DNA of 64,000 nt, taken from positions 124,001 to 188,000 of the forward strand of contig NZ_CP033381.1 of assembly GCF_016865255.1 (NCBI RefSeq), read 5' to 3'. Numbering within the stretch: position 1 is the first letter of the stretch; each line of letters begins with the position of its first letter. The notes beneath the pieces are model-generated. The model made no database searches and had not been told where the DNA came from. It was given only the letters and a program-made list of their open reading frames with translations. Source of the DNA: Methylomonas sp. LW13 (GTDB lineage Bacteria > Pseudomonadota > Gammaproteobacteria > Methylococcales > Methylomonadaceae). A program made the translations under genes and the position numbers. This document shows, piece after piece, positions 1-8,057 of the stretch.

Positions 1-1
1 A

Positions 2-433
2 ATCTTTGCCTATCACTACTGGAATTTCTTTCCCGTCAACATGGTGTTGCCGGCCACCATGGTGCCGGGAGCCTTGGTACTGGATACCTTGTTGATGCTG
101 ACCAACAGCCTGACCATCACCTCCATTTTTGGCGGTGGCGCGTTTGCCTTGTTGTTTTACCCGACCAACTGGCCGATCTTCGGCATGTTCCACCAAGCGG
201 TCGAATACCACAACAGCCAGCTGACTGTGGCCGATTTATTTGGTTTCCAATATATCCGCACCGGCATGCCTGAATACTTGCGCATCATCGAGCGCGGCAC
301 CTTGCGCACCTACGGTCAGTACGCCACACCTTTGGCGGCATTCTGTTCAGCGTTGTTGTGCTCGTTGATGTATCCGCTGTGGTGGTACATCGGTAAATGG
401 TTCGCCACCACCCGTTATTTGAAAAAAATCTAA
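2..433 (+). CDS. pxmA: PxmA, membrane monooxygenase subunit A (5' partial)
   Basis: This is the C-terminal 143 residues of a PmoA/AmoA-family membrane subunit; the gene starts before the window and the frame is open from base 2. The stretch VLPATMVPGALVLD, the block around NWPIFGMFHQ and the tail RTGMPEYLR...LRTYG are family hallmarks. At least two hydrophobic segments are visible, including one near the C-terminus (AFCSALLCSLMYPLWWYIG). The gene is followed by B and then C. Canonical particulate methane monooxygenase is ordered C-A-B, while A-B-C is the order known for pxm, the divergent copper monooxygenase of type I methanotrophs, so I call pxmA. The physiological substrate of Pxm is unsettled. 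The assignment of A versus another family is secure; pxm versus pmo rests on gene order and divergence. Confidence 0.9.
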   Translation: MFAYHYWNFFPVNMVLPATMVPGALVLDTLLMLTNSLTITSIFGGGAFALLFYPTNWPIFGMFHQAVEYHNSQLTVADLFGFQYIRTGMPEYLRIIERGTLRTYGQYATPLAAFCSALLCSLMYPLWWYIGKWFATTRYLKKI

Positions 434-439
434 GGAGGA
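434..439 (+). promoter_or_regulatory. Ribosome binding site that decides the pxmB start
   Basis: GGAGGA directly follows the pxmA stop codon. It abuts a first ATG at 440, which is too close for initiation, and lies 6 nt before a second in-frame ATG at 446. The second ATG is therefore the likely start of pxmB. Confidence 0.7.
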
Positions 440-445
440 ATGGTC

Positions 446-1684
446 ATGAAATCACTCTTTAAACCTTGGCTGTTGGCGTTGCTGTGCGTCAATGTATTGT
501 CCATATTTACGGTACCCACCGCGCAGGCACATGGCGAAAAAGCCCTGGAGCCGTTCATCAGGATGCGCACCATCCAGTGGTACGACGTGCAATGGTCCAC
601 GCAAAAATTCAACGTCAACGATGAAGTCAGCGTTAGCGGCAAGTTTCATGTCGCCGAAGACTGGCCGATCAGTGTGCCAAAGCCGGAAGCCACTTTCCTG
701 AATATTTCAACACCTGGGCCGGTACTGATCCGCACCGAACGTTACCTGAACGGCAAACCATGGACCAACTCGGTAGCCCTGGAGCCGGGCGGTGACTACG
801 AGTTCAAGGTGGTCATGAAGGGCCGTTTGCCTGGCCATTATCACATCCATCCGTTTTTTAATTTAAAAGACGCCGGTCAGGTAATGGGCCCTGGGGTGTG
901 GCTGGACATTGGCGGCGATCCCGCGGACTTTAGCAATACCATTCAAACCATCAACGGTGAAATGATCGACATGGAAAGCTTCGGCTTTGCCAATGGTGTG
1001 TTTTGGCACCTGTTCTGGGGAGCGTTGGCGGCTGCCTGGCTGTTGTGGTGGGTGCGCCGTCCCTTGTTCATCAGCCGTTACCGGATGTTGGATGCCGGTT
1101 TGGAACATGAGTTGATCACAGCTCGGGACAAAGTCATCGCCAAGGCCGTGTTAGTGGGCATTCCGGTATTGGTATTGGTGATTAATTCCGTAACCAATAG
1201 CCGTTATCCGGACACCATCCCATTACAAGCAGGACTGGATAGGATTTTGCCTTTACCGGCTCAAGTCAATGCCGGAACGGTCAATGTCGACACGCTAAAA
1301 GCCGAATACAACGTGGCGCAACGTGCCATGGTGTTGCAGGTTAGTGTCGATAATCGCAGCCAAGGGGCGGTCAGGATAGGCGAGTTTTCCAGTTCCAACG
1401 TGCATTTCATGAATGATGATCTATCCGAGGTAGGCAACGTGCCCGGCAAGGACGACGTCAGCAATAAAGGCCTGAGCCTGAATGACAACACGCCTATCGC
1501 CCCCGGCGAACAACGTACCGTCACTATTGAAGTGCGCGATGCGGCCTGGGAGTCGGAAAAGCTGGATGGACTAATCAAAGACGCGGATAGCCGAGTGGGT
1601 GGCTTACTGTTTCTTTACGACGACGTGATGGGAAAACGCTATATCTCCAGCATTTCCGCCGCCGTCATTCCCAAATTCAATTAA
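446..1684 (+). CDS. pxmB: PxmB, copper-binding monooxygenase subunit B
   Basis: 412 residues, PmoB/AmoB family. A Sec signal peptide ends at AQA-H, so mature protein would begin with His29 followed by GEK. This His, together with His133 and His135 in the GHYHIHPFF stretch, matches the three copper ligands of PmoB (His33, His137, His139 in the Methylococcus protein). A periplasmic cupredoxin domain follows, then transmembrane segments around residues 185-200 and 235-250 and a second C-terminal cupredoxin-like domain. All copper ligands expected for the dicopper region are kept, so the subunit looks functional. It lies 12 nt after pxmA and 16 nt before pxmC in one operon. The start at 446 is chosen by ribosome-binding-site spacing. 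Confidence 0.92.
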   Translation: MKSLFKPWLLALLCVNVLSIFTVPTAQAHGEKALEPFIRMRTIQWYDVQWSTQKFNVNDEVSVSGKFHVAEDWPISVPKPEATFLNISTPGPVLIRTERYLNGKPWTNSVALEPGGDYEFKVVMKGRLPGHYHIHPFFNLKDAGQVMGPGVWLDIGGDPADFSNTIQTINGEMIDMESFGFANGVFWHLFWGALAAAWLLWWVRRPLFISRYRMLDAGLEHELITARDKVIAKAVLVGIPVLVLVINSVTNSRYPDTIPLQAGLDRILPLPAQVNAGTVNVDTLKAEYNVAQRAMVLQVSVDNRSQGAVRIGEFSSSNVHFMNDDLSEVGNVPGKDDVSNKGLSLNDNTPIAPGEQRTVTIEVRDAAWESEKLDGLIKDADSRVGGLLFLYDDVMGKRYISSISAAVIPKFN

Positions 1685-1700
1685 TTCAGGAGCACACATC

Positions 1701-2474
1701 ATGGCTACCACGACAGAACATGTTAGCTTAAGCACCGAAACCCCAAAATCATTGCCTTGGTATTTGATCGACTTACCTAAGTACCTAAAGGGTTTTGGTC
1801 TATTAGCGGTTATCTACATCAGTTTACGGTTGTATCAGGGCGCTTTTGCCATCGCGCACGGTTTGGATTCCACGGAACCCGCGTTCGAACAGTACTGGAT
1901 GCGGCTGTTTTATATCGAACTGGCGGTTCTCGCCGTCGTCGTCAGCGGCTTTTGGGGTTACTTATGGACCACGCGCGACCGGAATCTGGATCAGTTGGCG
2001 CCCAAGGAAGAAATCCGCCGCTATTTCACCTTGACGATGTGGATCAGCATCTACACCTTTGCGGTGTACTGGGCGGGCAGTTATTTTGCCGAACAGGACA
2101 ATTCCTGGCATCAGGTGGCGATCCGCGATACGCCGTTTACCGCTAATCACATCATCGAGTTTTACTTCAACTTCCCGCTGTACGTGATCCTGGGCGGCTG
2201 CGCCTGGTTGTATGCTAGAACCCGCTTGCCCTTGTATGCCAAAGGCATCTCCTTGCCTTTGACCTTGGCGGTGTTCGGACCCTTCATGATCTTAGTCAGC
2301 GTCGGATTCAACGAATGGGGGCATACCTTCTGGTTTAGAGAGGAATTCTTCGCCGCGCCTATCCATTGGGGATTCGTGATTGGCGTATGGTTTGCCCATG
2401 GTGTGGGCGGGATATTGTTACAAGGCGTGACTCGGCTGATCGAGCTAATGGAAAAAATCGAAGACGCCGAATAG
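1701..2474 (+). CDS. pxmC: PxmC, membrane monooxygenase subunit C
   Basis: 257 residues, PmoC/AmoC family, mostly transmembrane. The metal-site residues of the family are present: Asp133 and His137 in EQDNSWH and His150 in TANHIIEF, matching Asp156, His160 and His173 of Methylococcus PmoC. A good AGGAG lies 8 nt before the ATG. It closes the pxmABC operon. No hairpin terminator of its own is seen, because a 326-bp mobile element begins only 13 nt after the stop codon (target duplication 6 nt after). The structured hairpins of that element could serve as the transcript end (inference). Confidence 0.92.
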   Translation: MATTTEHVSLSTETPKSLPWYLIDLPKYLKGFGLLAVIYISLRLYQGAFAIAHGLDSTEPAFEQYWMRLFYIELAVLAVVVSGFWGYLWTTRDRNLDQLAPKEEIRRYFTLTMWISIYTFAVYWAGSYFAEQDNSWHQVAIRDTPFTANHIIEFYFNFPLYVILGGCAWLYARTRLPLYAKGISLPLTLAVFGPFMILVSVGFNEWGHTFWFREEFFAAPIHWGFVIGVWFAHGVGGILLQGVTRLIELMEKIEDAE

Positions 2475-2480
2475 GGCTGT

Positions 2481-2820
2481 TTACTAACTGATGTTGCGCA
2501 GTCATGGTTTTTGGTCCCGTTATTCCGCCCCGAGCATCGCAGCTTTTGGCGGGAGCAGCCCGGTAGGGGAGCGGCAAGGATGCCGCTCGTTTTCGGAGGG
2601 CTAGGGATAGCCCTTCCGAAAACCCTCGCCAAAAGCGAGAAGCGCAGGATTTAGGCGGAATCCGGGCGGCCTTTTCTTTGGATACTTTCTTTTGGCCGTG
2701 CAAAAGAAAGTATTTCGCCTGTCGGTGCGAGAACCGACTTCAACATAAACCAGTCGCGATAGCGACGCTGATTCTGATGGCATCAGACAAACCATAAGGT
2801 TGCGTAATGTCAGTTACTAA
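2481..2820 (+). mobile_element. 326-bp MITE-like element, copy 1, with 7-bp target duplication
   Basis: The element spans 2488-2813. It has 13-bp imperfect terminal inverted repeats (CTGATGTTGCGCA on the left; the right end reads CTGACATTACGCA when reversed). It is bounded by a perfect 7-bp direct repeat TTACTAA at 2481-2487 and 2814-2820. No credible coding sequence lies inside. It contains several hairpins, the strongest a 13-bp stem at 2682-2694 / 2701-2713. An equal-length copy lies inverted at 9453-9778, and two shorter diverged relatives lie at 31351-31620 and 32939-33212. It separates pxmC from the MFS gene and ends 15 nt before the latter's start codon. Confidence 0.85.
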
Positions 2821-2835
2821 CAAACTCTCACGAAA

Positions 2836-4092
2836 ATGTTTAAGTCATTAGTCGCCATGCCAAAGAGTCACATTGATTCGGTTCACTATGCCTGGGTCAT
2901 ACTCGCGGTCACGTTTCTATGCTTGTTTATGGCATCGGCGCTGCGCTCCGTTCCAGGGATCATCATGCTGTCTCTGGAACAGGAGTTTGCCTGGAACCGG
3001 GAAACCATTAGCGGCGCCATTTCACTCAATCTGCTGTTATTTGGTCTAGCCGGACCGTTTCTAGGCCGATTGATGGATGTCTACGGTGCCAAACGGATCA
3101 GCGTTATCACCTTGATTTTGTCGGTGGCTGGCGCCGGTGGCAGCGTTTTTATGCAGGAATCCTGGCAGCTGTATTTGTTTTGGGGATTGCTGATTGGCGC
3201 AGGTTCGGGCGGCACTTCCATGATTATGGGGTCGGCGTTGATCAATCGCTGGTTTCATAAACACCGCGGACTGGCGCTAGGCATATTGGGCGCTGCCTTC
3301 TCCTCCGGCCAATTAGTGTTCACCCCTGTCCTCATGCAGATCAATGTGCATGAAGGCTGGCGTGCGGCGACATTGTTTATCGCCGTCGGCTTAGGCTTGG
3401 TGGCTTTACCGTTGGTGCTGAAATTTTTAAGAGACGATCCCGAATCAAAAGGCCTGTCGGCGTATGGCGACCATGGCGTTCATCGAACAATGCTTAAGCC
3501 GGATCAAAATCCCATGCGCTCGGCCATGCGCAGTCCGCAGTTCTGGTTGTTAGCCTTGAGTTTTGGCATTTGCGGTTTAACCACCTCCGGACTGTTTCAG
3601 ACTCATTTGATTCCGCATGGCATCGAACACGGCTTCACCGAAATGACCATGGCCATGTCCTTAGGCGTCATGGGCGCGGCCGATGTGTTCGGCACCATTT
3701 TATCCGGTTGGTTATGCGACCGGTACGGCAAGCGCTGGCCATTGGCGTTTTATTACGTCGTCAGAGGTGCAACGCTGATAGTGCTGCCCAGCATAGATAG
3801 CACCGGACAATTAATGCTGTTCTCGATTATTTACGGCATGAATTGGTTATCCACGATTCCGGCAACCTCAGCCTTGACAGCGGATTTATTCGGCAAACAA
3901 AACGTCGGCGTGGTATTCGGCTGGATCTGCTTTGCGCATCAAATCGGGGCGGCCATAGCCGCCTATAGTGCCGGGTATGTCCATGGCCTGATGGGTGATT
4001 ACCACCTGGCTTTTGTGGCGTCAGGTCTATTCGCTTTTATCGCAACCGGTATCGTTCTTTTCATAAAAGAACCACAAACTGTTCGTTTTTAA
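2836..4092 (+). CDS. MFS transporter
   Basis: 418 residues with about 12 hydrophobic segments. The MFS motif between helices 2 and 3 is visible as GRLMDVYGAKR, and a second-half copy appears as GWLCDRYGKRW. The family resembles the monocarboxylate / oxalate-formate antiporter type, but the substrate cannot be read from sequence. No good ribosome binding site precedes the ATG at 2836 or the alternative at 2857. The mobile element upstream has replaced whatever promoter was there, so expression may be altered. The last 474 bp are duplicated at 5874-6337 as a broken fragment. A tautomerase gene follows 20 nt downstream and is probably co-transcribed. Confidence 0.85.
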   Translation: MFKSLVAMPKSHIDSVHYAWVILAVTFLCLFMASALRSVPGIIMLSLEQEFAWNRETISGAISLNLLLFGLAGPFLGRLMDVYGAKRISVITLILSVAGAGGSVFMQESWQLYLFWGLLIGAGSGGTSMIMGSALINRWFHKHRGLALGILGAAFSSGQLVFTPVLMQINVHEGWRAATLFIAVGLGLVALPLVLKFLRDDPESKGLSAYGDHGVHRTMLKPDQNPMRSAMRSPQFWLLALSFGICGLTTSGLFQTHLIPHGIEHGFTEMTMAMSLGVMGAADVFGTILSGWLCDRYGKRWPLAFYYVVRGATLIVLPSIDSTGQLMLFSIIYGMNWLSTIPATSALTADLFGKQNVGVVFGWICFAHQIGAAIAAYSAGYVHGLMGDYHLAFVASGLFAFIATGIVLFIKEPQTVRF

Positions 4093-4112
4093 TTTAATTT
4101 TGGAGGAATAAC

Positions 4113-4493
4113 ATGCCCTTAGTTCGAATATCGTTAATGAAGCAAGAAAATAAAGAGTTCGGGAGAAAGATTGGCCAAATCGTTCACCAAGAAATGGTGC
4201 GCACAATCAATGTACCCGAAAAAGATTGTTTTCAGGTTATTACCGAGCATGATAATAATTCTTTAATTTACGATTCCAATTATCTTGGTATACATCGAAG
4301 CGATGGCATCGTTTTTATACAAATAACCTTGAATGAAGGCAGAGGTGTCGATTTAAAGAAATCACTTTATAAAAACATAGCCGATAGTCTACATAATCAG
4401 CTAGATATACGCAGAGAAGATGTCTTAATAAGTCTAGTTGAAGTCAAAAAGGAAAATTGGTCGTTTGGGAATGGCATTGCGCAGTATGCGTAA
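4113..4493 (+). CDS. Tautomerase family protein (4-oxalocrotonate tautomerase-like)
   Basis: 126 residues. It begins MPLVRI, which after methionine removal gives the catalytic N-terminal proline of the tautomerase superfamily. The C-terminal block LISLVEVKKENWSFGNG matches the longer tautomerase_2-type proteins rather than the 62-residue 4-OT enzymes. A strong GGAGG lies before the ATG. It sits between the MFS gene and a DUF1993 gene. The substrate is unknown. Confidence 0.85.
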   Translation: MPLVRISLMKQENKEFGRKIGQIVHQEMVRTINVPEKDCFQVITEHDNNSLIYDSNYLGIHRSDGIVFIQITLNEGRGVDLKKSLYKNIADSLHNQLDIRREDVLISLVEVKKENWSFGNGIAQYA

Positions 4494-4557
4494 TAAGCGG
4501 TCAATACTTCTGCGTTTCATTAATCTGATTAAATGTTTTTAAAAATAGGGGGTTATT

Positions 4558-5064
4558 ATGTCCATCGATATGTATCAAGTATCAATAAAAGTTTTTATCA
4601 AAATGCTGGGCAATTTATCGAAAATACTTGATAAAGCCGCAATCCACGCCGAAGCGAAAAATATTGATCAATCTGTGTTTATCAATTACCGTTTGGCCCC
4701 CGATATGTTTCCGCTCAGCAAACAAGTTCAAATTGCAACGGATATGGTCAAAGGCTGTGCCGCTCGCTTGGCGGGGTTAGAGAACCCATGCTATGAGGAT
4801 AATGAAAGCACATTTGCCGATTTGCAGGCTCGTATATCCAAAGCCATCGCTTTTATCCAAGATGTAACCCCGGCGCAAATAAATGGCACTGAGAATCTGG
4901 CTATTAATTTCAAGATTGGCGGCACCGAGAAAAACTTTGTCGGTCTGCCATACTTGCTGGATTTTGTCCTACCTAATTTTTATTTCCACATCACGATGAC
5001 CTACGCAATCCTTAGGCACAATGGGGTTGAATTGGGGAAATCGGACTTTTTGGGCGTGGATTAA
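4558..5064 (+). CDS. DUF1993 domain-containing protein
   Basis: 168 residues, full length for the DUF1993 family, which is thought to have a DinB-like four-helix fold. Features seen are the N-terminal SIDMYQVSIKVFIKMLGNL, the middle RLAPDMFPLSKQVQIATDM and the C-terminal LPNFYFHITMTYAILRHNG. The family has no established function. GGGGG lies 6 nt before the ATG. A 20-bp stretch of this gene (4977-4996) recurs exactly at 9322-9341, probably from a decayed relative. Confidence 0.85.
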   Translation: MSIDMYQVSIKVFIKMLGNLSKILDKAAIHAEAKNIDQSVFINYRLAPDMFPLSKQVQIATDMVKGCAARLAGLENPCYEDNESTFADLQARISKAIAFIQDVTPAQINGTENLAINFKIGGTEKNFVGLPYLLDFVLPNFYFHITMTYAILRHNGVELGKSDFLGVD

Positions 5065-5234
5065 TTCAGCGTTTGAATTATTCATGTCTTTTGTTTTCCA
5101 TAGGTAGAATGCGGCGTTTTGCCTATGGTGATTCTATCCGCTGTCGTTCTGGGAAATACCTTCGTAAAAAATTCGAACCTCATGATGAATGATCAAGCTT
5201 CCATAAATCAACACCCCACCCTGTCCTGAAATTT

Positions 5235-5525
5235 TTATAATTGCGCAGTGTAATTCATACTGTCATGTAGCACCCGTACAATATGAATCTTGGCTGCTGT
5301 AACACGATAAAAAACTAAATGGCGATTGATGTGGAATTGCCTGTACCCTTCACGAATGTAATCACAGGCAAAACCCAATTCCGGATTTTCAGCGATTAAA
5401 GCGAAAGCCGCATTTAATTCATCAAAATAGCGATCCGCCTGCACCTCGCCCCAGTTGCTAAATGAGTAAAGCCAGATATTTTTTAGATCTTGTTTTGCGA
5501 GTGCCTGAGTATGGATTTTGCGCAT
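5235..5525 (-). CDS. parE: ParE/RelE-family toxin
   Basis: 96 residues of the ParE/RelE superfamily. The N-terminus AKQDLKNIWLYSFSNWG and the pattern RQFHINRHLVFYRV followed by IHIVRVLHDSMN are typical of ParE-type toxins, which block DNA gyrase. It starts 2 nt after the stop of the ParD-type antitoxin, the usual antitoxin-first order. The gyrase target is family inference. Confidence 0.88.
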   Translation of the reverse strand: MRKIHTQALAKQDLKNIWLYSFSNWGEVQADRYFDELNAAFALIAENPELGFACDYIREGYRQFHINRHLVFYRVTAAKIHIVRVLHDSMNYTAQL

Positions 5526-5527
5526 TT

Positions 5528-5788
5528 TCAGACTAAACCGGCTTCTTTTTTGGCTTCCAGTCTGATTGTTTCCATGTTTAATTCGCCGGCATCGCCACTC
5601 TCCTCACCTTGAATTAGGGATGTGCGTAAAGATTGCAATTTGGAGTTCGCTTCTCTTTCCTCAAGCAAGCGTAATGAGTCACGCATAATTTCACTAACGC
5701 TTGCATAGCGTCCACTCTTGAGCAAAGAGTCAATGAGGTTATTCCAGTGCTCGCCGAGGCTAACGGTTTGGGTTCGCGCTTGAGCCAT
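5528..5788 (-). CDS. parD: ParD-family antitoxin
   Basis: 86 residues. The N-terminal ribbon-helix-helix is visible as TQTVSLGEHWNNLIDSLL followed by GRYASVSEIMRDSLRLLEE. The C-terminal half would bind the toxin. AGGAGAA precedes the ATG. A perfect inverted repeat just upstream is the likely self-repression site. The pair is inserted between the DUF1993 gene and a duplicated MFS fragment. Confidence 0.88.
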   Translation of the reverse strand: MAQARTQTVSLGEHWNNLIDSLLKSGRYASVSEIMRDSLRLLEEREANSKLQSLRTSLIQGEESGDAGELNMETIRLEAKKEAGLV

Positions 5789-5821
5789 GTCGTTCTCCTA
5801 ATCAGATTATTAAAAGTCTCA

Positions 5822-5838
5822 GTAAGATATATTCTTAC
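5822..5838 (-). promoter_or_regulatory. Probable ParD operator upstream of parDE
   Basis: Perfect inverted repeat GTAAGA-TATAT-TCTTAC, 34 nt upstream of the parD start, in AT-rich promoter-like sequence. Ribbon-helix-helix antitoxins normally repress their own promoter through such sites. The binding itself is inferred. Confidence 0.5.
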
Positions 5839-5873
5839 ACCTGGAAAAGCAAACCAATTATCCCATGCAATAC

Positions 5874-6337
5874 GGCATCGAACACGGCTTTACCGAAATG
5901 ACCATGGCCGTGTCATGGGCGCGGCCGATGTGTTCGGCACCATATTATCCGGCTGGTTATGCGACCGCTACGGCAAGCGGTGGCCGCTGGCGTTTTATTA
6001 CGTAGTCAGAGGCGCAACGTTGATAGTACTGCCCAGCATAGCTATGATCGGGCAATTAATGATTTTCTCGATTATTTACGGTATGAATTGGTTGTCCACG
6101 ATTCCGGCCACCTCGGCCTTGACCGCCGATTTATTCGGGAAACAAAACGTCGGCGTGGTATTCGGCTGGATCTGTTTTGCACATCAAATCGGAGCGGCCA
6201 TTGCCGCCTACAGTGCCGGGTACGTGCATAGTCTGATTGGTGATTACCACCTGGCTTTTGTGGCGTCGGGCCTATTCGCTTTTGTCGCAACCAGTATCGT
6301 TCTTTTTATCAGAGAACCGCAAACTGTTCGTTTTTAA
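5874..6337 (+). pseudogene. Duplicated 3' fragment of the MFS transporter gene
   Basis: 464 bp closely matching the 474 bp at 3619-4092, from GGCATCGAACAC to the identical stop codon. The length difference is one 10-bp deletion near 5908-5912 that shifts the frame. Sequence identity begins and ends abruptly. The fragment lacks the first 260 codons and cannot make a transporter. The substitutions are mostly synonymous, so the duplicated copy was under selection before it broke or came from a close paralogue. Confidence 0.85.
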
Positions 6338-6699
6338 GGCTATGTGCATTCTAGGGTTGGAAATCAGAACTGTTCATGCTTTTTTATCGCGCCGTTTTGT
6401 GCAAAACCTGGTTGGATCGTTGATAAGCGCAATGGCTTGTTATGTACAAAAGTTGGTTGGGCTGCCAATGCTCGTTGCCGGACGGCTTAGGTTTCCAGTA
6501 ATTGTCAGGTCAACCGTTGAATGCAGGCATTCAATGACTTGTTGCTAAGTAGCTTGGTATAAGTCAGACAACAAATATATCGTGTTAGGGTTAGTCATTT
6601 GAACTTCATCAACTATATTTCAGACTTGTCTACGAACTTAAAACTGTAGCGAGACAGATAATCGCTATTTTACTAAGAACCATCAAACAAAAAATCATC
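6338..6699. other. Non-coding stretch after the MFS fragment
   Basis: No convincing gene is seen. An 18-bp palindrome TTGAATGC-AG-GCATTCAA lies at 6517-6534. The rest is AT-rich and presumably carries the promoter of the zinc-ribbon / GTPase group. Confidence 0.4.
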
Positions 6700-6903
6700 A
6701 TGCCTATCAAACCTAAACCGTTCGCCTATGTCTGCGCTTCATGTGGGTGGAGAAAAGCCGTTTCCCCGAGAAGCGACGCTTTAATGCCTGGAGAATATTA
6801 TGACTGCTGCCCAACATGCGGTAGTAATTCCCTGTCAAAGTTGGAGCTAAACCGCCTTCAAACACTTTGTGGTGGGTTATTTGGCAGACTTCTTAAACGT
6901 TAA
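6700..6903 (+). CDS. Small zinc-ribbon protein
   Basis: 67 residues with two CxxC pairs: Cys12/Cys15 (CASC) and Cys37/Cys40 (CPTC), plus Cys36. This is a classic four-cysteine zinc ribbon with a short basic C-terminal tail. No strong ribosome binding site is seen. It lies 36 nt before the first GTPase gene in the same direction. I do not recognise a named family; it could be a partner or regulator of the GTPases, but nothing in the sequence proves this. Confidence 0.6.
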   Translation: MPIKPKPFAYVCASCGWRKAVSPRSDALMPGEYYDCCPTCGSNSLSKLELNRLQTLCGGLFGRLLKR

Positions 6904-6939
6904 TTGAGCTCTCAATAAAAATAAAATCAAGGGACACAA

Positions 6940-8052
6940 ATGAGTGTAAATAATTTCGAAGAATCTCTAGGTGCTGAATTTGAAACCTTCAAAGGAGGAG
7001 TGAAAAAACCCAATATCCTGTTAATCGGTGGAACTGGTGTTGGCAAAAGTTCGCTAATAAACTGTTGTTTTGGCGAAAACTTGGCCAAGACAGGCACGGG
7101 AAAGCCGGTTACTCAATTCATTGATTATTTTTCTTGTGAAACAGTTCCGATTGTCCTTTTTGATACTAAAGGCTATGAAGTGGGCTCTGAAAAAGAGAGA
7201 GTATTTATTGAGGATGTTTTTCAATACGCGGCGAGGGATTTTAGCTCGTCAGAATCTGACAATTCTATCCATTTGGTTTGGTACTGTATTCAGGCATCGG
7301 GAGGACGAATTTTAGATTTCGACATCGAAACGATTAACAAGCTTTCTGCCTATGGCATTCCTGTCGCAATCGTGATTACCAAAGCTGAATTCCTATCAGA
7401 AAATGAGTCAATTAAATTTATAGAGGTAATAAAAAAATCATTACCAAATATACCAGTTTTTGAAACAAGCGCAAAAGACAATGGTCAAAAATGGCAGTTT
7501 GAAGATTTATTACAGTGGTCGATTGAAAAATTACCAGAAGCCTTGAAGATTGCGTTTGCATCCGCTCAAAAACAAAGTTTGAATATTAAGCGTGACGAAG
7601 CTAATAAAATTATTAAACAACACGTTGCTGGAGCTGCATTTTTTGGTTTTACTCCTTTACCTGTTTCTGATGCGCCGTTGCTTTTAGGGAATCAGGTTGC
7701 CATGATCGCTAGGATATTATACGCTTACAATCTTGATAATTTTTCAAGCATACTGAATGGATCAATATTTACACCCATTATTGGCCGCGTCATATCTGGC
7801 AGTGGAATTTGGGTTGTTGGGCAATTATTCAAATACTTCCCTGGGCTTGGGACTGTCGCCGGTGGATTAATAAATGCATCCGTCGCATCTTCAATAACTT
7901 ATGCAGTAGGTTTATCTGTTTCAGAGTTATGCGAGGCAATCATAGAAAAAGGACTTGAAGGAGATGTTGGTGAACTGAATAAGTTTATTGACAACCTTGC
8001 ACCATTTTTCGAACAACGATTTAAAGATAACTTTAATAAAAATCAAGGATAA
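6940..8052 (+). CDS. P-loop GTPase with C-terminal membrane-associated DUF697-like domain
   Basis: 370 residues, TRAFAC-class GTPase of the Era/YfjP-like type. The G1 P-loop is GGTGVGKS at residues 30-37, a candidate G2 Thr is at 58, G3 is DTKG at 75-78, and G4 reads TKAE where TKxD is expected. The Glu in G4 may alter guanine specificity. Residues about 220-330 form a glycine-rich hydrophobic region starting IIKQHVAGAAFFGFTPLP, typical of DUF697/YcjF-like domains that contact membranes. AGGGA precedes the ATG. A second GTPase gene starts 5 nt after the stop, so the two are translated together. The biological role is unknown. Confidence 0.8.
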   Translation: MSVNNFEESLGAEFETFKGGVKKPNILLIGGTGVGKSSLINCCFGENLAKTGTGKPVTQFIDYFSCETVPIVLFDTKGYEVGSEKERVFIEDVFQYAARDFSSSESDNSIHLVWYCIQASGGRILDFDIETINKLSAYGIPVAIVITKAEFLSENESIKFIEVIKKSLPNIPVFETSAKDNGQKWQFEDLLQWSIEKLPEALKIAFASAQKQSLNIKRDEANKIIKQHVAGAAFFGFTPLPVSDAPLLLGNQVAMIARILYAYNLDNFSSILNGSIFTPIIGRVISGSGIWVVGQLFKYFPGLGTVAGGLINASVASSITYAVGLSVSELCEAIIEKGLEGDVGELNKFIDNLAPFFEQRFKDNFNKNQG

Positions 8053-8057
8053 GTAAA

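Noticed and set aside
2-2474. Canonical pmoCAB methane monooxygenase
   Set aside because: The order here is A-B-C, and the C gene is last. This fits pxmABC, not pmoCAB.
2162-2795. Overlapping minus-strand frames across the first repeat, and matching frames at 9356-9903 and 31376-31691 and 32809-33520
   Set aside because: They share a recurrent KKRPPGF-like stretch only because the underlying repeat recurs. They have no ribosome binding sites, run through hairpins and overlap real genes.
5098-5128. CCATAGG / CCTATGG hairpin after the DUF1993 gene as a terminator
   Set aside because: The stem is short with a long loop and is not followed by a T-run.
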